64,000 nucleotides of DNA, from assembly GCA_958450365.1 (NCBI GenBank), contig CAUEEP010000913.1, positions 1,221,001 through 1,285,000 of the forward strand, given 5' to 3'. Shown here piece by piece: positions 1-10,600 of the stretch. This DNA is from Mesorhabditis belari. Lineage: Eukaryota; Nematoda; Chromadorea; Rhabditida; Rhabditidae. Made by a program: the position numbers and the translations under genes. Each line of letters opens with the position of its first letter. Positions within the stretch are counted from its first letter, which is position 1. A model generated the notes under the pieces. It made no database searches. It had not been told where the DNA came from and saw only the letters and a program-made list of their open reading frames with translations.

Positions 1-535
1 TTACACAAAGTTATCAATAAAATAATTAACGACTACGCGACCGTAAGCTCAAAATCACTAATATTTTTTTTGCTCTACTTTTCAGAAATTTTCTATTACA
101 TTCTATTGCATTCGATCTTTTCAATAACAATTCGGCACTTGTTTCCCATCCATTACACAATCGATTTCACTCAAAACCCTTCAAATCATTTAGAGATTTA
201 ACGTGGAAACATTTGTGCTTTTCCACGAAAAAAGAAAGCTTTTCTCGTACGTTTTCCGAAAAGACTAATGACCACGGCTTTCCTTTTCATTCTATTTATC
301 TCATAAAGTGTAATTTTTTTTTGCTCAATCCCAAGAATTCGGGAAATTCGATGAGCTTAACGCAGACTGAGCTTTGAATTTTTTTTCTAACATTATTTTG
401 CTTTGATTTGATTTCTTTTCTACTCTTGTGCTCACTCAGAGCTAAACCAGGCCAATTTTGAAAAATGATGCAGATAGATTCGAAATGCTAGAACTATAAC
501 TTAAAACACTGATTCGAGGTTGACTTTGGTGTATT

Positions 536-599
536 TATAGTGTCCAGATGGGGCTAGTGCCCCGAAAGATGCGGGTTCGAATCCAGTGAGCTCCTTTTT
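536..599 (+). repeat. tRNA-like Pol III promoter fragment
   Basis: A perfect B box (GGTTCGAATCC, 574-584) is followed after 10 bases by a run of five T (595-599), as in a Pol III unit. The upstream part does not fold into a cloverleaf: the T stem is mispaired and no acceptor stem matches. I read it as a tRNA-derived SINE fragment or a dead tRNA, not a functional tRNA. Confidence 0.35.
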
Positions 600-753
600 C
601 GTTTGTTAGCCCTTGAAAAGTTCTCAATTCGAATTCGAGACCATTGGCTTTGAGTTAACGATAAAATAGTATATTTTATTTTTAAGAAATATCTAGATTG
701 TTAAAAGGATTCGTAATAAATTTCTAATTTCTCAAATTCCTTCGCATCCCTCT

Positions 754-1047
754 TTATTTTTGCAGGTGTGGTTTGTCTGTGTGTGGTCAGTGTTATGGAT
801 AGATGGCTATGCTTGGGTGATGGTTGAGAAGAAAAAGAATAGAGAGGAGAGGAGAGAAGAGGAAGAAGAAGGAGAAGAAGAAGAAGAAGAAGGAGAAGAA
901 GAAGAAGAAGAAGAAGGAGAAGGAGAAGAAGAAGAAAAAGAAGAAACGGCCAAATGGGCCAATGCTTCTTATTTGCACAGGCTAATGCGGAGGAGTCAAG
1001 AATTGAAGGAGAAGATTGAAGAGAAAGGAAAGGGCAAAGAGGACAGG
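754..1047 (+). CDS. Candidate internal exon, hydrophobic segment plus Glu-rich tract
   Basis: The acceptor is strong (TTTTTGCAG just before) and the donor is good (GACAG/gtgaga). The open frame starts with a hydrophobic stretch (VWFVCVWSVLWIDGYAWVMV), then basic residues, then about 35 mostly Glu residues written in GAA/GAG/GGA codons (about 828-942), then a likely coiled coil (LHRLMRRSQELKEKIEE). The hydrophobic part resembles the third membrane helix of Cys-loop ligand-gated channels (VW...C...Y.. then basic), which would make the acidic run its cytoplasmic loop. That identity is a guess from one helix. The purine repeat could instead be a non-coding microsatellite that happens to stay open. 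It ends in phase 2, compatible with the candidate exon at 2228. Confidence 0.4.
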
Positions 1048-1724
1048 TGAGATCAGGATGTGGTGTGCCTGACATACTAAAAACGAGTATTGTAGTATTA
1101 AGTACTATATACAGTATATGACAGTATCATTAACGAGTACCGTTTGGCTAAAATCTATCGTACCAAAATATCCAGAACAATCCGACAAGAGATGGATGAG
1201 AAAAAAAAGTGGAATTAGGTTCGGATTGGAATTTTCTCAGGTCTAGTATCTGGTACTACTATAATTGGTACTACTGTACAGTTCTTATGCACTACCAGTT
1301 TAAAAAAACAAGTCCTATGCAGCTTTACTGCAAGGTGATGAGTCTTAAACAACGCTGAAAATCTTTAAAACAACTATTCACAAAAATTTAATACAAACTT
1401 TCAACTAGTTCAACTCTCAAAAGGCCCCACAAATCACTGACTCTTTTGTCCCTTCATCATAATAGACAATGAATAGATTGTGTTGTCCTCATTGTTTTTT
1501 CTTTTTTTCTCTTTTTCCCCAATCCTTTTCTTGTTTTCCTATTGGATTTTCTTTCCCGGTGTTTCTTTTTTTTTCCGAACGGTTTTTTCAGCAGATTATT
1601 GACCGGAAGGACGGAGACGTGGTGATGTTGGGTTAGAAAAAAACGGTGTTTCAAAATCTTACTGCATTATGCTTGTCATTTCAAATCAATATCTAGAATC
1701 AAGCTTTGATTTTAAAACCGTTTT

Positions 1725-1995
1725 TGGGGTAGGCTAATTTCAGCAATTCTTTTTGGGCAATAGGGTCATTTGCGCAACCAGGCTTTTAGCGCAACTCGCC
1801 ATAACTTTTTTTCTAATTGACACAATCTTTATGGTTTTGGTTTCATTTTGTAGATCTCAATAAGTGCAACAAAATGAAACCAAAATCATAAAGATTGTGT
1901 CACTTAGAAGAAAGTTATGGCGAGTTGCGCAAACGACCCAGTTGCACAAATAACCTTATTGCCCAAAAAGAATTGCTCAAATTAGCTTACCCCCC
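1725..1995. repeat. Foldback (inverted-repeat) element, about 270 bp
   Basis: The two halves are near-perfect inverted copies over more than 100 bases each, starting GGGGTAGGCTAATTTCAGCA and ending in its complement (AGCTTACCCCCC). The centre is near 1857. GTTTTT flanks both sides and may be a target-site duplication. No coding potential was seen. Confidence 0.7.
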
Positions 1996-2227
1996 GTTTT
2001 TAAAAGGTTGAAAAGCCGTGTTTCAACAGAGTTGCTTTTAAAGTAACTGTTAAAGTTTAAAGTAACTGTTAAGTAACTGTTAAAGTGATGATAGTGCACA
2101 AGGAAAATGTAGGAAAACAATTGAATATCTAAAGCTTCAATCTAATATATTATAATCTAATCTATTATAATCTAATATATTATAATCTTTAAGATTTGGA
2201 GATTCGTGAATCCATTTTTCGTATTAG

Positions 2228-2329
2228 TCATAAGAGATTATACAATTTCACCGTCTATTCATCTCCTCGAGACCAGCTGGCCTTTGTTTGGAGATCGGGT
2301 GATCGATTTCCGGCAAACAGCCGACAAAA
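2228..2329 (+). CDS. Candidate internal exon, unknown protein
   Basis: The exon has a usable acceptor (ttttcgtattag) and donor (AA/gtaata) and stays open only in the frame HKRLYNFTVYSSPRDQ.... Its entry phase (2) matches the exit phase of the 754-1047 candidate, which is the main reason to link them. It does not connect directly in phase to the exon at 4697, so at least one exon between them is missing or this link is wrong. The product is not recognised. Confidence 0.35.
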
Positions 2330-2730
2330 GTAATATTGAAACGAATACGATTTAAATATTATATTAATACAATAATATTTTAGAATAATAACAAAGAAGA
2401 AAAGCTGAATCTCTGTTGCAAAAAAAAAAAAGTTGCTTTCAAACGAGAAGGATTTTACGATCAATGTGTTTAACACTTAAAAAAAGAAAAAAAATTAATT
2501 GTGGACTTTCAAAATACTTAATATCAAACTGAGATTTAGTTTGATGGTTTAGAACTTTAAAATTTAAATTTAATAAGTTTTTTCGATTTCCTATGAACTA
2601 CTTGCTCAAAACTTGCTCAAAAGGAAAGATTTATTGAGTAAGATAACATAAAACTATCCTTGAAAATCAATAAATCTCAAAACCGGGATGGATTTACTCT
2701 CTCCAGACTTTCTCCATTAGTATTATTATA

Positions 2731-2920
2731 CATTATATCTAGTAGTACAAGACCTATCCATTCACACCGTTCCCACAATTTTCTAGAGATATTATATCTA
2801 CTAGTACAAGACCTATCCATTCCCACCATTCCCACCGTTCCCACAATTTTCTAGATATATTATATCTACTAGTACAAGCCCTATCCATTCCCACCATTCC
2901 CACCGTTCCCACAATTTTCT
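2731..2920. repeat. Tandem repeat, three units of about 60-70 bp
   Basis: Each unit reads TATATCTA.TAGTACAAG then CCTATCCATTC, a short CCCACC/CCCACCGTTC block and ACAATTTTCTAGA. Units differ in the number of the CCCACC block. The minus-strand open frames over it are repeat translations. Confidence 0.7.
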
Positions 2921-3840
2921 CCCCAAGGCCATTCCCGTATCCTTTTCCCTCTTTCCCCATTTCCCCTGGGGAGTTTCGTATGCAAATTTTCTGCACCCAC
3001 TTGACGGGAAACGGGGAAATCTGAAAGAATTTCTAAGGAAAAATTTCAACAAAAGCTTTTTTTTCTTCTATTGATTGAAAACAATTGGTGCGAAATTGTT
3101 CAGAAGAAGAAAAAGCGAGAGGAAATTCGAGAAATCTGACTCATTGTGGTTATCGCCTTTCTTGAGGTTTTTTGTGATCACTTCAATGGAAACTTGAGAA
3201 GAAAAGGGATGAAATACAAAAAATAGCACGATCAAGATACAAAAATGATTATTTAGTCAAAAATTTGAAAAAAAACCCAGTTGAAAAAGCTTTGTTTCAA
3301 GTTATGGAAAGTGTTCGAGAAAGTCAGTTCATTAATGGCTTAAATGTAAAATTTGTGAACACTTTGAGCACTGATGAGTTCAAGAAATTGCTGATAATTT
3401 TAGAATTTACACAAAATTGTATAAAAATTGAATAAAATCTCAATCACCAACCCCATTTTTGATTCGTTTCGATGAGCGATTTCACTTCTTCTGCATTCAA
3501 TCGAAAAGGAAAGATGAGCTTCTAAAATGGATTGATCAATCAATTTCAATCAGTTTCAAGGCGAAGAGGAAAAGGGAAAATAAAGAAAAAAAAGTTTCAT
3601 TTATTTAAAAAGGACTTCATTTTATATAGTAAACGGTTAGCTTCAAAACAAAGGAGTCATGGAGAGGAAATAATTTCGCTCATTGCAAATTCTACGCATG
3701 ATTGACTCACTCAAAATGTTCAAGTTTAAAAGTAGCAACTCAAAGACTGAAGAGAAATTGGGAAAATGTGTGGTCGGCCTTTTTTGAGACCTTGGAAATT
3801 AACAATTGACAAGGAATAGTTAATAGACCCAAATCACCAA

Positions 3841-4220
3841 ATGAAATAAGCCATCCGACGCAAAATTCCACGCTGATTCCGAATATCTAATTCGTTTTTG
3901 CAAAATGATTCTGAATCGCGTGCAATTTGGCAAAGAAGTTTTTCGCCTCTCTTTAAGGCTTACGCGTGCACTCGTTGAAAATGGCTGCGTTGTGTAGTGG
4001 ATACTGGGTTAGGATACGGAGAAGTGACTCGAGGGTTCGAATATAATACAAAGTAGCTACGAATAATATGGAGATCTTCGAGAGCCACGCGCGTAAGCCT
4101 TAGAAAGAGAGACCGCTTGTTTGCCAAGTTGCGCGCGATTCAGAAACATTTTGCAAAAACGAATCAGACATTCGAAATTAGCATGGAATTCTGCGTCGGA
4201 TGGTCTATGGCTCATTTCAT
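3841..4220. repeat. Foldback element with a tRNA-like centre
   Basis: 3841-3970 and 4085-4220 are inverted copies (AAGCCATCCGACGCA at the left, TGCGTCGGATGGTCTATGGCT at the right with a few changes). The spacer holds a B-box-like GGTTCGA (4034-4040) preceded by a TGTAGTGG motif, so a tRNA-derived piece sits in the loop. Confidence 0.6.
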
Positions 4221-4376
4221 TTCGTGAGCTGGGTCTTTTGTGAGCACTTGCATTTTGTGAGTAATGAAAGGAAATCCAAGTTTCAAGTAACTCAAGTAAA
4301 AACAAAGGCCGAGAATCGCAATGTCGACTAGTTTTTTCTAATGAAAATTCTAATGAATTCTAAAGAAATAATGAAA

Positions 4377-4597
4377 TACCGTATTTTCTCTAATAGTAGG
4401 GCACCCGACCGAGCCGAGTTGATCACTATTTTACAGTTTCTAATCTTTCACAGAAGCTCAACACTCAAACCCCCACTAGATCTGATCGTCAGCTACATTT
4501 TCCGACCGCACATCGATATGTTCTAATAAGCGGTTGTCGGGATTTCGAGGGATTTAGGCAGCGCTCATGGTGCACTACTATTAGAGAAAATAGGGTA
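4377..4597. mobile_element. MITE family B, copy 1
   Basis: The terminal inverted repeats are TACCGTATTTTCTCTAATAG on the left and its complement with one change on the right, with TA at both ends as target duplication. The interior (CATCGAT, GATCTGATCGTCAGCTACATT) is shared with the copies at 60004-60220 and 60357-60577. It is non-coding, about 220 bp. Confidence 0.85.
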
Positions 4598-4696
4598 AAC
4601 ATCGATAACACCAATAACATTGAAACATTGAAACGTTACTTTTGCGATCAATGCCTCGAATAAACTCTTTGGTGCTTAAAACGTGAAAAAATATAG

Positions 4697-7600
4697 GTTC
4701 TGCTGATTCGGGCACCTCATCATTATCGGATATCAGCCCACCGCCTCCAATCAACAATGTACCCGTGAAGAAATGGGAACCCGTTAAGGTGAGAAGTGAA
4801 TTACACTTTAACATCTCATTCGAAACAAAAGCTACCTTGTAATAATGAAATTAAAATTGTTTAGTTTCAAAAAACAGACATGAATTAAGAAAAGAAAATG
4901 AACTGTTTAAGATTTGTAAAAAACGATTCCCCGAATCGTTTTGTTTTCTGTGTTGCAAGCCATTGAACAAATGCGTAGAAATTCTCTAAAATTTCCCAAA
5001 AAGGGAGTAAAAAGGAAAAAAAAATGAATCATCGAGTCGATTTCTCTTTTTTTCTTAGAGCAAATATTTGAATTTGATCGTTTTCTGCTCAACAAACGAC
5101 TTTGATTGTAAAAAAATTGAAGAAAAAATCCTTTACTGATAGGGGAATTTACAGTGATAGGGACAAAGTATTCAGTCAACAAAGTAAATATCGATTCTTT
5201 TTGAAGGAAAAAAAACGAATCCTGGTTAAAACGATGAGAAAATTTTACAGGAAACTTTGTTGACTGAATACTTTGTCTCTATCACTGTAAATTCCCCCAT
5301 CAGTAAAGGATTTTTCTTCGATCTTTTTGGTTAGAAGTGAAAATTTTTGAGGTTCTTATTTTAAACCAAAAAAAAAAGTGTTAAAAGAAGAAACCGATGT
5401 TTAGGAAAGATGAGTTTCAAAGTTTTGTAGGAAGTGAGAAGGATTCCATTGGATCCATTGGCTCCGATGGATCAAGGTTCATATCTCGATGAATTGCAGA
5501 AGAATGGGGAAGATGGAAAGCTTCAAAGTTCTCTAGGAAGAGACAATGTCATTGGAAAATGTTTTTTGGGATCGTTAACTTTTTTGACTGATATTTTTGT
5601 TTAAATTCAAAGAGAAACTAAACCATTCTAGTCATTCGATAGCTTTAAAGGGGGAATCGCGGCCGGGTGACGAAAAAATTTTACGGCAACCACCTGTTTA
5701 TTTAATATCGCTGATTTTATTATAAAAGAATAAAAATCACCCGGCAGAGTGATTTGATGGGTTTACAAATTTTTGGAGATGCTGCAAGGCTTGGAGGAAA
5801 ACAAGATCGTCACTCATCAGACACCTCAGCACAGTCTAGATCGATTGAGTTTTAGTTGCAGATAAATTTAAAAACAAAAAAAAAGCACAAAAGAATAAAA
5901 TAAATTGTTAATCTATAATTCTTCCTCTTGCTCACTTTCATCTTCGCTCAAGTACAGCAGTTCGGCTCAAGTACAGCAGTACAAATCGGCTTCCTATCTT
6001 ATCAATTTCTTATCAATCTTATCTTCACCAAAAGTGACTGGATCTCCTCCATCGTAGGACGTCTTCAGCGCTTTGATTGACACAATTAGATCTTTTTTCA
6101 TTTGTGGTCGCTTATGGTTTTAGTTTTCTCAAATAGGTGCCTTTTAGCTGAGGTGTCTGATGAGTGACGATCTTGTTTTTGTCCAAGCCTTGCAGTGTCT
6201 CCAAAAATTTGTAAACCCATCAAATCACTCTAGCCGGGTGATTTTTATTCTTTTTATAATAAAATCAGCGATATTAAAACAAAAACAGGTGGTTGCCGTA
6301 AAAAAATTTTTATCGTCACCCGGCCGCGATTAATACCCCCCCTTTAAATCTCCTCTTTAAACTAGTACAAAATTACGGAGAACTTTCAGCGAAATAAATA
6401 ACAAAAGTTCTTAAAAACGAGTTGACACCAAAAATAATCGTCATTAGCATTATTAATTAATATCGTCATTATTAATTATCGTCAAAATAATCGTATTGTC
6501 GTAAAAATGGTGTTAAAAATGGTTTTTGACATTTGTATGAATCAAAATTTCGTTCAATAAACATAAAAGTGATGTTTTGCATGTTTAAAAGGGAAAAAAA
6601 AAAGAAAGAATGAAAGAAGACGTGACGGGAATGTATTTGAGAGCGTACTTTGACTGATATTTTGGTTTAAATTTAAGTACTAAACTATTCTAGTCATTTG
6701 ATAGCCCTAAATCTCCTCTTGAAAACTAGTACAAAATTACCGAAAACTTTCTGCGAAATAAATAACAAAAGTCCTTAAAAGAGTAACTAATTAAATAAAG
6801 ACTTTTTGAAAAAAAAAGAAATGAAAGAAGACGTGATGGGAAAATGGCAAAATGAAAATGGGAAAGGAAAAGGAGACAAAATGTGCAATGATTCATCGCT
6901 TCGATTCATTTCTTTTCACTTTTTATATCATTTTATTTTCTTTACAGCTGAATGAACAAAAGAGCTGAATGAAAGGGTGATTTTGGTGGGAGAACATGAA
7001 AACACAATAGTTTTGTGCTAAACGTGCATTGATCGGCACATCGGGCAGAACGGGCATTGATCCGTCGATCGGCTAATCGATTTTACTTTTACAATAATTG
7101 TGAAATGATAAATAAGAGAGAAAAACGAAATCATTCCAACAAACGATTATCTTTAGACAATTTTTTTGTTTTTCTTTTTCAGATTTAAATAAAGTAGTCG
7201 CACTTTGACGGTTCATATCTCGTGATAATTGAAAAAGATATTCAGCTGTAGATTTGCATCCAGAGTTTTCAAAGTCACAAATCGATCGGAGCTGTTCATT
7301 CTAGTTGAAGCTGTCCTAGTTAATACTAGAAGACAATAAAATGAACAGCTCCAATCGATTTGCGACTTTGAAAACTCTGGATGCAAATTTAACAGCTGAA
7401 TATCTTAGCTGAATATTTGAATATTCAGCTGTAAATTTGCATCCAGTGTTTTCAAAGTCACAAATCGATTGGAGCTGTTCATTTTATCGATTGGAGCTCT
7501 CTTAGTTAATACTAGTTAATACTAGAAGACAATAAAAGGAACAGCTCCGAAATCGATTTGCTACTTCGAAAACTCTGGATACAAATTTACAGCTGAATAT

Positions 7601-10600
7601 CTTTTTATGCCATCTACAATGTAACAAAGGAATTCATATGTAAATGTTGGATGAGGCGTTCTTTAGATAAAAGGCTGAATATTTGAAATTTCCAAAACAT
7701 ATTCAAAAAATTCCTAAACTATTGCAGCCATTTTTAATATTGAAATGATAAAATTTAGATTCTGATTCAGAAAAATAAATTCAATTAATGGAAACAGGAA
7801 AAATAGGGGAACGGAATGAGCCCGAATCGAGAAATCACAACAACTTACATGTTCTGTTCAAAATGTTTATAAAAGACAACGCCTACCGGACCTGTCAGCG
7901 AGATTCAGATTCAGATCAAGATTCACATTCAAGATAGCATATTTAAAAGATATTAAAGAGCAGAAAAGAGGAAAAGAGACGATTCGATTAAAGCTAAACA
8001 AAAAGTTTCAAGCTTTTCAAAGTGAAAAATAATCCTCAACGTAAAAGCAATAGAAAAAGATTTTTGTTAAGCAAACAAAATGTGAAAACGCGAATGGTTT
8101 GGTGTGAATCATTGAATGAAAAGAAGAGAGCAAAGAAAACGAAAAGAAAATTGAGACCCCCTTTGTTTTTGTGAAGAAAACAGATTTTCTCGACAAGGGT
8201 TTTGCGAGTGAAAAGAAACGAGAGATGTAAAGAAAAGCAGAAAAATTTCCCTGTAAACGAAGATTCTTATCATTTTCTTTTCCCATTTTCACGGTCAAAT
8301 AGAGCTTTTAAATATTTGCTTAAACTATTGCTTTACTATTTTATAGTGTTATTGAAAGTGTTATTGAAAGTGTTATTTCAAAAGCATACAAAGATAAACA
8401 TTGAGGTTCTGCTGAATCGTGAGTCTTTAAATGGTCTTTAAATGGTTTAGCAATCTTTAATCTTTAAGTCTTTAAATCGTTTAGCAATCGTCAAAATACT
8501 CTCACCGAAATCTTGCACTAGCTTTTCGCAAACAACTTTAAAGTTCTTTCATTTAAAACTTTCAATTTTTATATAGTTATGATTGTAAACAAAAAATTTA
8601 AAACAATTCTTGGGCTGGCTACTTTATGCCAAATTTTTTGAGCATACTTTATCCCACTTCGTTCAGCTAATTTATCCCATAAATCGCAAAAAAAATTTAG
8701 CGCAAAGTAGCCACAATGCTTTACAAAAAATTGAAACTGAAATCGAAATTGAAACTTAAAATTTTCAATTGTTCACAGAAACGCTATATTGGATGAATTA
8801 AAAACAAGAGATTTTTTCAGAAACTGACCTATTTGAGACATAAAGTATAAAAAGGCAAAAATGATTGAGCTCAGGCTTAGCAAACGCTCAGGATTGAGCT
8901 TAGCAAACGTTTATTAAGCTTCATAAACGTTTGTCAAGATTGTTCAATTGGCCGTTGCAAACGGAAACGTTGCATTTCAAGTTTTTTCCCGATGCAATTT
9001 CGAAGCCATCAAACGCATTTTGTTTTCATTTCAAAAACACTCCGCTGGATTTTGAGGAAAAGATCGAACGGTGTATTTGAAAAGACTACGCACAGCATGA
9101 AAAAACAGTAGCAAAAGAGCAAAAGAGTAACGCCAAGTGCACAATGAGATCGAAATATGACAATATTACAATGAAATATGACAATATTACAATGAAATAT
9201 GACAATATTTGTGTTGTCGTCTCCTCAAATGACACAAATTTACAGACTTTGAGTTTTCTTGAGTATTATTTAGCAAAGAAATAAAGACACAAAAGTTGCG
9301 TTAGCTGAAGTAATATATGCTGAAGTAATAGAATTACTTTTCATAGTTTTGCAAAAGAATTACAAAAGTTTTGCAAGTAATAAAATTACTATTAGAATAG
9401 TAATCGAATTTCCATAGTTGTGCCAAAAATTATTTAAAGGATTAGCGTTTTAAAAAGTGCCAATTCATCAGCGAATCCATTGATCAAGTGAAATAATGCC
9501 AATTCAAATCAAAACCAATAAAGTGATCTAAACAAACGAGATCAAATATTGTACAAGCGCAAGAAGACAAGCGACAGAAAAATAGGGGACTGATAAACAT
9601 ACACGCGGTGATGCTACAACGCTTTTCTCTGTGCCCAAACCACAATGACAAGAAGAGAGAAAGGGGTGGAGGGTATATAGAAAAGAATAATCAATAACGT
9701 GTAGCTGGGGAATGAAGGGAAAAGGAAGGGAAAAGGAAGGGACAGGGAAGGGACAGGGACAAGGCCATCCCCTCAGGGTGCAAGGGGTGAGCAAAGGCAC
9801 AAGGGGGAAGGGAGAGGCTGGGGAAAGAGGAGAGGGATAAGGGGTCGCCATTAGCCTAGCCTAGCCTGGGCGGACACCCGATGGCCACTCGCCAAGGGGG
9901 AATAGAGGCTGAGGCTGGGACTGAGGGGTGAAGAGGGGAACACCCTTATCCTTCATTCTCTTCATTCTCTTCATTCTCCTTTTTCCCCCTCAATCCAACT
10001 CTTTTTCGATTTCGTATCTCCAGCACGAGGGAATAGTAATATTTTTTTGAAGAGGAAGTCACTTGTTAGGGGACTTGCTGGCTACTTTTGATGCATAAAG
10101 AAATCGTGATGGGGTAAAATCCATAAATGACAAAAGATTGGCAAAGAAATGGCTTCAACTTCAACAATGTCAAACTAAACGACAAATTGCAAACCACAGA
10201 ACCATTAAAACACTCGAAAATCCGACAAGAACTCATTTTTCTATTACCGTAAATACTGTAATAGTACCCCACCCCCGCGTACAGTCGCGTAGTCGCAAAA
10301 GTTTTTTAGTATTTCATTTTTTTTCAAAGCGCCCGTACTTTCAAAAATGCGTTTTTAGTATCAAAAAATAGCTGGAATTCAGGGCTATTTTTTGATACCA
10401 AAGCGCGCATTGTAGCATAAACCAGTGTCGAGAAAAACTCGTCCAAAGCTAGACTACGCAACGCTTCGCACCGTCATTATGGAGGTGGGGTACTATTACA
10501 GTATTTACGGTAGGTTGATAACTTTCAAACTTCCGCTCACTTTTTTATAAGTTTTTTTTTTGAATTTCAAAAAAGCTTTCTTCCCGCTTTTTGCATAAAA

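Noticed and set aside
701..1075. Leucine-rich and phenylalanine-rich minus-strand frames
   Set aside because: They are antisense translations of the GAA/GAG-rich tract and have no splice sites or motifs.
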